Source of the DNA: Periconia sp. R9002
Lineage: Eukaryota; Ascomycota; Dothideomycetes; Pleosporales; Periconiaceae
NCBI GenBank assembly: GCA_023627715.1
Contig: JAMAHW010000023.1
Location: forward strand, 186,001 to 250,000
Length of the DNA stretch: 64,000 bases
Direction: 5' to 3'
Of the stretch, positions 53,701-64,000 are shown one piece after another. The position numbers and the translations under genes were made by a program. The notes under the pieces are model-generated. The model ran no database searches, was not told the DNA's origin, and was given only the letters and a program-made list of their open reading frames with translations. Every line of letters begins with the position of its first letter. The first letter of the stretch is position 1.

Positions 53701-55998
53701 GACAACATTACGCCCGTCCTCGTCAAAGAGGCGCCCCATCTGCCACTTCATAAAACTCCAGCATCCTCCGCCTACCAAACAAGCACCCGACACCCTTTCT
53801 TCTCACAATCCAAGCGTTTTAGGCCAACGCCTTGTTTCTCATGCGCAAAGTATACCTCAAAGCCGCATGCTGTACACCCACCTCGCGCAGTTCGCGCACT
53901 GCCCGCATGCAATGTCCATCCTTTCGGAGAATAGAAGCAAACAGGTAGGAGTTTGTCCATCGAAGCTTAATCCCAACTGCAGAAAATTGGCGACGATAAG
54001 TACCGATCCACGACAAAATCCGATGAGAACAGCAGTATCTGTCCAAGCTCATCCTCATCTCTCCCTCACCATCACCATAATCCGAAAAATTAGAATTCCC
54101 TACCACACAGCCACACCCAGGCAGGCAGACTTCTAGAACTTCCATCTCACCTTCCTTTCGCACGACTCCTTCCTCCCTCTCTCACTCACAATAAGACAAA
54201 AAATCTCACCCATCCTTCCACCCATCCGGAGAACTCCCAAAACACATTTTCCGCGCGCCGGTGTACCTTAGCCTCGAATAGGGCAGACACGCTCCTTCAA
54301 GGCCAGCAAGCATCGGACTTCGCTTACCACCCGGGAAACAAACACACCAAAACCGACATGTATGCTATTACCGGTATTTTCATGATTACCTGTTTTCTGT
54401 TCTTGGTTATGCATACTAGATAAGTAAATGCCGAGAGAAAGGAAGTAAACGCCATTTCCGACCCGTGTGCGCGCTTTGCTCGTGGCAAAAAAAGGTAAAT
54501 ACGAATGTGGGCATACATAAATCCCATCACCTCTATCAAATGTTCGAATTGTCGACATTTGACTTGACCGGCCCTTACGTATTTGATGCATATACATATA
54601 CCACGTCGTATTCATTATTCTCTTTTACCTATGTGTAACTATTCACCGTCCATCTATCCCTATATCTCCCTATGCATCTACCCGTCGCTCGCTCACTCAA
54701 TCAACTCAAATCAACCACTCGATACCCTTTTCCTTGCCGCATACCTTACTTAAACCTAAACAAACCCTCTTCATTCCATCTATACAACCATACCCCCCTA
54801 CTTTCTCCCTCTACCCTCCCCAGAGAGAGAAAAGAAACACCACCATCTACCTTCCCTCCCTTTTACCAAACCTCCTCCCATCCCAATCTCCTATGATACC
54901 CTCTTTTCCTTCCTTCCTTCCTTTCGAAATCGTGCTTTCTTTCTCAAAATTTCACCTCCCTTGGTATGATTTGAAAAGTCTGGAAATATCTTTTATTTGT
55001 GTTATGTGGTGTATGTGGTCCGGATAAGGATTGGTGTGGTGGTATGTAGGTAAGAAGCTCTTCAACTTAAACTCATTTCATGAGGTTGTTCGTTCGGTCG
55101 GTCGTTCAGTCGTGGAATACCGCCGGAAAAAAAAAATCACGCCAAATTATGACATATTCCACTCCTCTTCAGCTTTTTACCTCTTTAGAGACCTTTTCAC
55201 ATGTTTTCATCACGCGTTTCACGTTTTAAGCGTATGAAGTGTACAAAGTGTACAAATTGCCCCCTCCTCCAACCTCTCTCCACGGCGGCGGCGAGTATGT
55301 AGTAAAAGAAAAAGAAGGGAATGGGGATGGGGGAAGGTAAAAAGATGAGAATGAATCATGATACCCAACAACAACAATAACCAGCAGAGAATAACACATC
55401 TCCTATTCCAACTCCTCACCGACCGTGCATGTAGATGTAGATGTAGATATAGAAGTGCAGTTGTAAGCCCCACTGGTTTTCTTTCTCAGGTCTGTGTTTC
55501 TGTTGGTGATGTACTATGGTATGGTATGGTGTGCTGTGCTGTGCGGTTGGAGATAGGGATAGAGCTATGGATGGGGATGTTGTTGTGTGTTGTTGGTGGG
55601 GAATAGAACAAAAGGGAAGGGAAAGGGAAGGAGGTGTTATTGGGATATGGTTTGAGTTTAGGGGTTGGGATGAGGAGGGAGGCGGAGGATCAATTACAGT
55701 GACGAGTAGTAGAGAAGGTGAGAAGTGATAGTTATATTCTAATGTTATATTTTAACATATAATTAAATTAAAGTGTTATGAACCATTGAGTCTTACCACC
55801 TTCACCATTTGATATTACAGAACAAAGTCAGGAGGTATGGTTTGCTTATGTAGTCTCAATCAATAAGGAAACATGGTTAATAATTCTATCATACAAAGAG
55901 GGTATCTTCTCAAATCCTCGCATCTACTCTCTACTCCTTCATTTCTTTTGTGCTTTGTACATGTAGATTTATATGTAATAGACTATGCACGGTTCTAC
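50724..55998. other. 5.3 kb gene-free stretch
   Basis: The first kilobase is the promoter and leader of the wall-protein gene on the minus strand. The rest has no supported gene. A 10-14 base motif GCTTGAAACG(AAAC) recurs at 53173, 53369 and 53577. From 54600 to 55800 the sequence is made of pyrimidine-rich then purine-rich tracts and short repeats (GTAGAT, GGTAT). Confidence 0.5.
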
Positions 55999-57700
55999 TC
56001 ATCCCGCGCACGAAAACGGGCGACCTCCGCCTCCGCGAGAGAGTTCGACTATGGAGGACCACATGCCCATGATGCACTGTAGATGCTGGGTTAGTTGTTG
56101 AGGACTAAGGTGGAGATTGACGGGGTTGGTTCTTACAATCGCGAGACCGAGCATGCAAACTGCGATGTTTAGTACTGTCAACGCGCTTCTCGTCCTCGTG
56201 TCGAACCAGTGCCCGCGGTATTGGTAGAGGAAGAGGACGGGTGGTAGGGTGTCTGAGATGAGTCAGTTATGTGTTTTGCTGTGATCTTTGATACAGAGAG
56301 GAAAGCGTGGAACGGTATAGGAACAAAAGAATGCACACTGAGAAGGATAAGAGTAACTCACAACTATACCACGACCCAAACATCGACGCAATAAGTCCCA
56401 ACAGCAGATTGAAATTCGGAATCGCCTCCGCCACCGCCCACGCCAAAACCCACGCCACGCCGCACACGACCGTCCAACTCCCCACGCTCTTGAAGCTGTT
56501 CTTGTATATCACATCCGTGCCGGCCCACATCCTGAAATACACGTACTTGCACGCCACAGATCCGTTGATGACGCCCGCGACGACGATGGTAGGGAGCGCG
56601 ATGCCGTATGCAATTTTTGCGACCAGGGGCGGCGCGGAGCCCAGGGCTGGGGAGGCGACATTTGGTCCGGCGTAGTAGTAGATGGTGATGGACATGACGA
56701 GGTAGAAGCACACGGCGAAGGACTGCATGAAGATGAGCGATTTGGTGAAGTCGCGGGGGTCCCGGAGCTCCGAGGCTAGGGAGAAGAATGTAACGTGGCC
56801 GGCTGAAGTTTTCTTGTTAGCTTTTGGGACATAGAGAAGGAGGACGAAGTACCGTAGGCTAGAACTATGTTCATGACGGGTCCAAGGCCTTTGAGTAGTG
56901 GGACGTTGGATTGTACGGCGACTACGTTGCCCATGTCCTGCTTTCGGATGGCGATTGCTATCATGGAGACTATGACTGCGACAAGAATGGAGAGACATGC
57001 TTTGATGAGTTAGTTCTGTGTACTTGGACTGTGGTAGTCTTAATTTGGCACTCGAGACTCACACATTATAGAAACATAGCTCACGTTCTTCAGCGTGCGC
57101 GGCAGGCACAATAGGAATGACACTACCATGCCAATCGCGGTGAAAATAACCGTACACTGGCTATGCTCGGTCATGACGTTCATTGCAATACCGAAACTCA
57201 ACACATGTGCAGCCATGATGAATAGCAAGATTAGGACCTGACAGAAAGCCATGACTTCACGCCCAATGGGACCAGCGATCAGTTCGCCGCAGTCAGCAAA
57301 GGACTGCATGGTCGGGTACGCGAGCTTGAATTGACCGATCAAATAGCCCGTATATGTCGTGGTCACACTCAGGCCTATGATGAGCAGGATGCCAGGGAGG
57401 AGGCCCAGCGACGCCAGGGCTTGGGGCAGAGCCAGAACACCTAGGGATATAATTTCTGCGATCATGATGATCCCAGTATGCCTATGCGCGTAAAGTCAAC
57501 GAAAGCTATTATGAGCGTGGGATAGGTGCAGAAACTCACCACCACTCGCAGGTCTTGTATTCAACTTCCCCTTTCCCTTCTTTCTGAGAGGCTGCATCGA
57601 CGTCATTGCTTTCAGGGTCCCACGGCTGGAATAATCCGCCTCTGGCATTTTTCATCGGTGATTGAGTGTTCTTCTTTTCTAGCGTCTGATCTGGGGGCAT
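55999..57700 (-). CDS. Amino acid transporter, AAAP family
   Basis: Six exons on the minus strand: 57700-57540, 57481-57063, 56999-56853, 56802-56362, 56252-56137 and 56076-55999; every phase matches, giving 453 residues. The cytosolic N-terminus has VEYKTCEWWHTG, the usual motif before the first helix. The first membrane helices are IIMIAEIISLGVLALPQALASLG and GILLIIGLSVTTTYTGYLIGQF; about eleven helices are expected in all. Other family marks are GHVTFFSLASELRDPRDFTKSL and the final GMWSSIVELSRGGGGRPFSC. By family it moves amino acids with protons across the plasma membrane or vacuole; which ones cannot be told. The ATG at 57700 is chosen because an upstream in-frame stop excludes most longer starts; an extra 5' exon is not ruled out. 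The last exon is very short (25 codons), as in relatives. Confidence 0.88.
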
Positions 57701-59085
57701 TGCCTCGAGTGAAGGAGTGCTACCTCCCCTCACAATGGGTCAATGTTACTGGACAAGCAGGTCAAGGAGCAGAACCTATCGATGGTGTATGATGTTGGAG
57801 GCCGCGATGAGCAATTGAAGTAGATCTATTACTAAGAGTCATACGAGTATGGAGAAAGATCAAATCTGGGGTCCTCAGGACTGATATCAAAAGAGACTAA
57901 GGGGATTGGCGAACCAATGTTGCAGCATCGTTCCAGGCACTCTGAGAACCCGCCATCATATGTCGAGAAATGTGGCCCAGAATTGCTTACATTCTGACTG
58001 AAAAACTGTTTAAAAATGTGGAGGATGAAAAAAATCAAGCATCGGAATCCTGGATAGTGGGTCTCTGAATCTCACTAGCCTAGCAGCTACTCTGTGAGCA
58101 CATTTGCATAAAGGGCGGAAGCAGTCATGACAAAAAATGAAAGGCGATATTGGGACCCATCATGCTGTGCTAGAAAAATCACTGTAATGAGAATTATCGC
58201 GACGTCTCAACGGGCGTGTAGTTACCCGAAGAAGAAGTCGTGTAGGGGCATACATGGAGGATATGATTGGGAGTCAGAAGCGGGGTATGCCATTAGGTAA
58301 TGGCGGGCGTGGCTGTCACGGATGATGCAAAGCCGTGTTGCGGCGTGCTATGGAGGCGTCGGACAGCATATGATGAACAGCTGGTCGATGGATTTTGCGA
58401 CGGTGATGGTTCAGATGGTTGGATGAAGGTATGTGTACATGTGTATGTGCTGTGCCACTGCGGTGAGAGAGGATGTTGGTCGAGACGCGACGACTGGACA
58501 AGGTGCGGAAGCCATATCGAATCGGGCCTAGGGGCCACGTGATGGCTCCAACTGTCTCAGTTCACCCAACCTCCTTGGCATACGTCCATAGTTTATCAAT
58601 ATTAGGCAGATCAGCCAGCCGGATTTAAGTTCACATTCAGCTACCCCGAAACAGATGGTTGGTGGGAGGCTTTTGATTGGAGGCTGCCCAGCATCCATCC
58701 AAAATGAGGTCAAAGTATCACTCGAGCTGTGTGCTACCTACCGCAGGAGTTGGATGGACACGCCTCCTTGATCACCCCCATTCCTCGCTATCAATCCTGC
58801 CATCCATCCTTGTATCAGAGTCAGACCAGTCGTTTGTTACTACCAACACATTCGTGATAGCGGCGACGTAGCACGGCAGCTGCTCTTCCATATTACAAAC
58901 GTCCTCTCTTCAGTAAGCGCCCCAAACACGACCCGTCCGACCTCAGGCCAACCTTCCCCCGTACACCACAGCCTCCCAACTGTTTCCCCCCTACCATTCA
59001 ACGTGCCCCTTCACATCAGTCCATTTACGCGACGCATTCTTAATAATCCGTAAGCTTCGCGACAACTTCTCCTCCCGCAATCGCC
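57701..59085. other. Divergent promoter between transporter and peroxiredoxin genes
   Basis: About 1.4 kb with no supported gene. Open frames at 58293-58542 on both strands overlap each other and have no domain. Confidence 0.5.
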
Positions 59086-59912
59086 ATGGTCGAGCTTCGC
59101 AAGCGCAAGACGCCTCCTCCGGCCCCGGTGCGTCCTACCAAGCAGAAGAAAGCCGCGCCCAAAGGCAAGGTCGCCCAGGCGAAGGAGGCCGTTGCTGAGA
59201 AGGTCGAGGCTGTCAAGGAGGCTGTGACTGGCAAGTCAAACGGGAACGCTGAGGCCCCGCCTGCTACAGTCGGTGGTGCTCCCAGCGTCGGCGATACCAT
59301 TGACCTAGCCGGCTTCGGCGGTGAGATCGAAACCCACGAAGGGACCAAGACGACGCTCGCAAAGCTTGTCGAAGAAAGCAAGGCTGGCGTTGTGCTCTTC
59401 ACCTACCCCAAAGCCTCCACCCCAGGGTGTATGTCTCCTCTCCCCAACACTTCCATTCACCAGCTGACAAATACGCACCAGGCACTAAACAGGCATGCCT
59501 CTTCCGCGACTCCTACGAGCCTTTGACCGCCGCCGGGCTCTCCATCTTTGGTCTCTCCAACGATAGCCCCAAGGCGAACACCACCTTCAAAACCAAGCAG
59601 AACCTCCAATACCCGCTTCTCTGTGACCCGGCCCAAACACTTATTGCTGCAATTGGCCTCAAGAAGGCGCCCAAGGGTACCACACGCGGCGTCTTCGTCG
59701 TCGATAAGCAGGGCAAAGTGTTGGCGGCTGAGCCCGGCAGTCCGGATGGCACTGTCGCAGTCGTGAAGAAACTTGTAGATGGCGGTCTGGGTGTCGACGG
59801 CGCCGCACCACCAGGCAAGAGCGCAGAGGAAGAAAAGAAGGACGTGGAGGCTGCTAACACGGCTGATGAAGTTGCTGATACGGCCGCCAAGGTCGACAGT
59901 AATGAGGCTTAG
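59086..59912 (+). CDS. DOT5: Nuclear-type thiol peroxidase (PrxQ/Dot5 peroxiredoxin)
   Basis: Exons 59086-59428 and 59482-59912 (53-base intron that splits the catalytic Cys codon, T|GC) give 257 residues. The N-terminal 60 residues are basic and Lys/Ala/Pro-rich (MVELRKRKTPPPAP, RPTKQKKAAPKGK), a likely nuclear signal as in yeast Dot5. The thioredoxin-fold core follows. The motif KASTPGCTKQAC contains the peroxidatic Cys115 and the resolving Cys120 five residues on, the arrangement of PrxQ/BCP enzymes. RGVFVVDKQGKVLAAEPGSPDGTVAVVKKL is the conserved C-terminal half. It would reduce hydroperoxides with thioredoxin. The acidic Ala/Glu tail (about 40 residues) is fungal-specific and variable. 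Confidence 0.92.
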
Positions 59913-61892
59913 TGACTCACCTCTTCCCTGTACTTCCCATGTTTCTTGTTTTGCTCTTCCAATGTATGGCGTATCACTTTTTGATGTGACGGTACGGCGT
60001 TGGGATATTTGGAGCAGCGGTGAGGACGAATAGCGTCTAACTGTACTACAAGAAGCGAGCGCTTCTCCATTCCTTGACGTACAATGAATCCGTTCTTCCT
60101 CTTTGATTAGTTCCAGCATATTCTCTAGTTCAGTGCTTTGTGATTCCTTGTGTCACTCACCTGATACCGTTCTGTCCCACTCCTGAGCCTAGACCTGGAG
60201 GCCGCGTCAGTTTGTATCTCTGTTCGTTCTGTCAGCATCGTCATCGAGAAGTGTATATAGACCACTCGCCATGCCTCTGTTCCTCTTCTTCTTTTCCCTT
60301 CACCCCACAACTTTCTTTCCTTGTGTCTCTTTTCTTCCTGAATCATGACCTAGTATTATTTCCTGCCATGATGTTCCCGCCATATATTTATCAGGCACAG
60401 GCAGGTCCTTTGACTGCACCAACAGAGCCTTGTTCATGTTTGTTTCCCTGCCAATTCCATCCCATGAACAGGTTTTGAAACGATGTCTTCTGCCTCCTGT
60501 GCCAATACACGCTCCTTTGCCTTTCCATCTTTCCTCTTCGAATGACCGACAGACGCCAACACTCCTTTGCCATTTCTTATCTGGAAATCCCTAGGCCGCG
60601 CCTTCGCTCCACTGGCAGGAAGGAACAATTTCTCAACCCGGCACAGCGATTCCATTTTCTCCTTTTGTCTTTGCTCCGGAAAGGAGCAATGAACTTCCAA
60701 CGGAACTTCTTTTACTTCGCTTTCTTCTCCAAATATTATTATTGCCGGCCATGATGTGTTATCTCCCGCCTTCCCTAGGCGTTCTGGGGAGAAACCACTA
60801 TTCTGCCAAAACAACCACGGCCTCTGGATGGATTTCTTTCTAAGTTCTCTTTCTTTCTCTTGATGCTGAGGACCATCCCGAGCGACCAACAGCTTGCAGA
60901 CCGACCCTCGAACTCGGCATCCACGATTCATGAAATTTTCTGGTTCATGCCTTTTTTTCTTTCTCGATTTTCTTTCGAAATGCCGACAACAACAAAACCT
61001 GCATGATCCCGTATCATGCCTTAGAGAGGACCCAAATGTGTGGATTCCCAGGGGATGCCTTCGCAACCACTCATTTCGCCCTGGAATTTCCCGGTTCAAG
61101 TATGGGCCTCCCTCTAAACCTGTCGGACACGGTGAAATTTGTACGCACCGTTTTCCCCCTTCTGGTTCCGCTGAATATGTAAACCGTCACGGCTGCTAGA
61201 TGTCTGGAGAGGGATTCATTTTGTGTCGACAGGGGAAGAAGAAATTTTTGTTCTCTTGTGAAACACTTTCGCATCCCACATTCAACTGTGGAACTTCTTT
61301 TAGTCTGGATTTGAACGGCCGCCTCCCTCATGATTTGTATTGGAGGCAAACTTGGTACGACTCTGATAACATTTGTTATTTGGTCAGAGATCTGTGGCTG
61401 TTTACCTTTTTTGATGGGGTATTTTGTATCAATGGTTGGATTAGATTAATAATCCGCCTTCTACCCCAAACGCGCAATATGTAAGAGTCGATTTGATGAC
61501 TTCATACTTAGGCGGAAAGTTTGTTGTCCGTCTTCTTCGATGTGAGGGAAGGTCAAGGGTGATCAGTTTTTTTGTTCCTGCGCCGGGAGACAGGAGATGC
61601 CTCACCAACCCCCCCGCCACGATATGTTTGCCTATCATACTTTATGTTGGTGAGGCTGAGTCCTGGGGGTTTCTCACTTGTTCAACACAAGTTTTTTCCA
61701 ATATAAATTATGTTTATGAAAATATATTAGTACCCTTTATGTTTTTCTCCTGCTATGGTATGGTATGGTATGGGTGCTAGACTTCTCCCTCACCAAATTT
61801 GTTCTTAGAGGACTATTACGTCTCAAGTACGGAAAGTTCCTGAATATAAGGAGACACAGAAGCTACGAATGTCAGGTATAGCATTCCAACAA

Positions 61893-62215
61893 GGAGATTT
61901 TTGTCTCGCGAAAAAAATATGTTCTTATTCTAATTAGTGATTGGCGCCCTTAAAAAAATTAGTGAAGGGAGTAGGTGTTGTCATTCGGTATTACGTTCAT
62001 TTTGTCTTTGAGGACGTTGAACGCACAAATGAAAGAGGTTCTCAACAGGGAAATTTTGTCTCGCGAAAAAATATGTTCTTATTCCTTAGCAATAAGATTC
62101 GCGCTCCCTAAAATGTAGGGGAGAGGTGTCGGAGTGGAATACTAAGTCTTAACGAGGGAAGTTTAGTCACGCGGAAAAAAATTGTTCTCAAAAATTGAAA
62201 TTTCGCGTTCCCTGG
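61893..62215 (+). repeat. Three degenerate copies of a ~60-base repeat
   Basis: Copies start near 61893, 62046 and 62155. Each has a G/A-rich lead (e.g. AACAGGGAAATTTTGTCTCGCG), then AAAAAATATGTTCTTATT or a near form, then a 10-20 base variable part ending in CGCGCTCCCT, GGCGCCCTT or CGCGTTCCCT. The third copy is the most diverged. The sequence is AT-rich and non-coding. Confidence 0.75.
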
Positions 62216-62694
62216 TTGAGAAAAAAGTTTTATAGTTCTAGGTCGTTGGCCTTAAACAAACCAACGAAGGATTACACAACCTGAACACTCCTATTCCATT
62301 ACTTCCCATAACATGGCCCACCTAGAAATTTGTTATTGTCTCGGGCAGGGCTTTGTTCCCTTTGTATTAGTGAACCATCCACTAAAATGTGTTCTTTAGC
62401 ATTACTGCGATAGCGCCATGCCAAGGGACGTCCATGTCTTAAGTTGGCCTCCTACCTCTCCATAAGTTTTGTGTGTTTTTTTCCTGGAGAGGGAAGGTGC
62501 GCGGCTTGGTCGAGAGCGTGTATATCTGGAACAACTATCTTTGTTTGTTGTAATCTGGTTCCAGAGATTTGGGAAAGGGTTCTTGTAGGGGCTGTTGATG
62601 CGCACCCGCGCTGGTCTGCTACATCCCACCCTCCCTTTTTCCTCTGAAAAAGCTGATTGGTTCGCGGTAGTAGGCCGAGGTATGACAGGCACTT

Positions 62695-62731
62695 GGTGGG
62701 GGGAGAGTGGGATTGGGGGGATTGGGGAGGA
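62695..62731 (+). other. G-quadruplex-capable G-run
   Basis: Four or more runs of three to six G within about 35 bases: GGGGGG, GGG, GGGGGG and GGGG with loops of 3-5 bases. Confidence 0.55.
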
Positions 62732-62802
62732 AGGGTGGCCGATATTCTGCGATTTGTCTGAGTTGTTACGGTGATGCTCGAGCGACTTGTCTTTGGGTTT
62801 TG

Positions 62803-63368
62803 TCACGATCTGAATGCGGATGTCGAATATGTGTTCCCTTGGGGGAGGAATTGGCGAGGCTGCTGCGGTGATTTGATTCGGGGGGTGTTTTGCTGTTGCT
62901 GTGCTTGTTGCTGTTGCGCTTGCGCTTGCGCTTGAGCTTGTGCCTGTTGCTGCTGCTCTCTCAGCACAGCGGCTCAAGTTTAGTAGCTTTTGGATCGGGT
63001 ATGTTTGGGAGAGTATGTGCTTCCCACACCTCGAATATGTCCTGGGGTGATTTTTTGGCTTTGAAGATTTGGGCGAGACCGAATTCGGGGCTTCCACAAG
63101 CACGGCAGATTTGGTTTTTATCGAGGTGATACCCTACACGCTCTCGAGCAGAGCCGTGCGGAATCAGTGTGGAGAATTTGTGCCCGGTCTTCTTCTTCTT
63201 TCTGCCAGCGGATTTTGCTTCGACCCGGTTCTTGCATGTCCTGCTTTGGCTGCTCCCGCACCAGAAACATTTGGATCTTGCGATGCTAGGGTGGAAATAT
63301 GTGGCTTTGTTTGAATTGTTCGGCGTTAGAAGGGCTGGTTTGCGGCAAGGGAACCGAGAATTTCCCAT
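62803..63368 (-). CDS. Doubtful hypothetical protein with Cys-rich part and Gln/Ala-rich tail
   Basis: Proposed exons on the minus strand are 63368-63030 and 62955-62803, with a 74-base intron (donor GAG|GTGTGG, branch-like TACTAAAC, acceptor GAGAG) and phase 0. The first exon holds cysteines in CFWCG..RTC and ICRACG, and a basic stretch AGRKKKKTGHK. The second begins with a run of Gln and Ala (QQQQAQAQAQAQAQQQQAQ) and ends YSTSAFRS. The Q/A run, the fitting splice phase and branch motif favour a real gene; the lack of any known domain, the uncertain start and the repeat-rich surroundings count against it. The cysteines could bind zinc, but the spacing matches no family I know. It may also be a fragment. 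Confidence 0.35.
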
Positions 63369-64000
63369 CCAAATAGACAATCATGTCTATAATGGTGGCG
63401 CGCATAGTTTCTGATCGTATATATGATTGTTCGTCTAGGGATGTCGGGGCCAGCTATGCAGACGATTTGCCGTCCTGGAATGATTAGTATAGGCGGCTGA
63501 GGAGGGTTGATCCTCCTTTCTGCACCTCTAGGTAAGTTACCCCAGTAAACGGTATACATTGGAAGATTCACTTACTAACTTTCTACTACTTAGAAGGTGA
63601 AGAAGCATCAGAGGGAAGAGATCGTCTAAGCATGGGCCTAGAAAATTGTACGGGATGATTAAGAATCCGGAGCCGCTCTCCCCAGTCTAGAAGAACCTGT
63701 CAGGCCCAGCAGCAACACTACCAAGACTTAATATGTGGTCCCGTTTTGTATAAGAGATCTTTAGATACGATTGACTGCCATCATTCTGCGAGGAGGTTTG
63801 CCCTCATCGATGGCTGGGGCACTTTCCATTCGGCCTCGAAAATATGTGTGCTTTTTCTCTAGGCACGGCCTTTTTGGCACTGATGCAGTGAAATTTGTGG
63901 AGCTCAATTAGTACTCTTTTGCTCCAGGCACTGCTTATCTGGATTTGAAGCGGTAAAATATGTGGATTTTTTTCAAGGGGAGTTTCCAATATGTGACGAG
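63369..64000. other. Right end with degenerate tandem units
   Basis: Between about 63815 and 63985 a unit of roughly 65 bases occurs about two and a half times. Shared parts are GGCAC at the start, a central AAATATGTG or AAATTTGTGGA, and a T-rich end with CTCTAG or CTCCAG. No supported gene; the window ends inside this region. Confidence 0.5.
63820..63985 (+). repeat. Degenerate tandem repeat of ~65 bases
   Basis: Units begin near 63820, 63863 and 63928 with GGCACT, GGCACG and GGCACT. Each carries a variant of AAAATATGTGGA or AAATTTGTGGA, and the first two end in TTTTCTCTAG or TTTTGCTCCAG. The first unit is shortened. Confidence 0.55.

Larger units (their letters stand above)
59913..62802. 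other. 2.9 kb mostly non-coding, with dispersed degenerate repeats
   Basis: No supported gene. A 221-codon frame at 60434-61099 on the minus strand has no domain and opposes a pyrimidine-rich strand that rarely gives stops. Three degenerate copies of a repeat lie at 61893-62215 (separate entry). A run of guanines lies at 62695-62730. Confidence 0.5.

Noticed and set aside
60434..61099. 221-codon open frame on the minus strand
   Set aside because: No domain, no homology that I recognise; the opposite strand is pyrimidine-rich and so seldom produces stops in this frame.
61441..61638. 65-codon minus frame near a purine-rich patch
   Set aside because: Too short, no domain, no splice partner.
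1..64000. RIP (repeat-induced point mutation) as cause of the TGA lesions
   Set aside because: The implied change is in a CpC, not the preferred CpA context, and neighbouring codons do not show TA-enriched decay.
1..64000. CRISPR array, operon or secondary-metabolite cluster
   Set aside because: The genome is fungal; repeats present are degenerate or microsatellite, and no core biosynthetic enzyme is seen. The single SDR gene has no cluster partners.

Overview
This window is nuclear DNA of a filamentous ascomycete (Pezizomycotina, probably a dothideomycete). The signs are short introns of about 50-60 bases with GT..AG ends, monocistronic genes on both strands, recognisable fungal orthologues (Nup133, Dre2, Swc4, Scs2-type VAP, Dot5-type peroxiredoxin, Yck-type casein kinase, asparagine synthetase) and typical fungal accessory families (F-box proteins, HNH-like proteins, a Ser/Pro-rich cell-wall protein). 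The placement rests on gene style and family memory, not on a search. Exon joins were found by eye and by frame arithmetic.

Layout: 1-12 kb is an accessory, decaying stretch. It holds an F-box gene with a partly duplicated tail, a four-exon gene with a probable one-base frameshift, an HNH-family gene broken by one in-frame TGA, and an SDR dehydrogenase. The 3' end of the SDR is duplicated 1.9 kb downstream around a 1.6 kb segment with a 20-bp perfect hairpin and the relic of an RS-repeat protein. 12-20 kb is conserved housekeeping sequence: DRE2, an STF2-like small protein whose start codon is split by an intron, and NUP133. 20-29 kb is gene-poor except for a TLC-domain membrane protein. 29-43 kb is dense and conserved: casein kinase I, SWC4, asparagine synthetase, a Scs2-type VAP, a UBA/UBX protein and a compact RecQ helicase. 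43.7-47 kb holds a transposase-like DNA-binding protein without a nuclease domain and a second F-box gene, again with one in-frame TGA. 48.6-50.7 kb encodes a secreted repeat-rich wall protein with over 5 kb of gene-free DNA upstream. 56-60 kb carries an amino-acid transporter and a nuclear-type peroxiredoxin. 60-64 kb is repeat-bearing and mostly non-coding, with one doubtful Q-rich gene.

The genes do not form an operon or metabolic cluster. The most unusual items are the transposase-HTH-derived protein at 43.7 kb, the possible deaminase-like frameshifted gene at 3-4 kb, the hairpin/duplication structure at 9.5-11.7 kb, and three accessory genes that each carry a single inactivating lesion in otherwise well-kept coding sequence.
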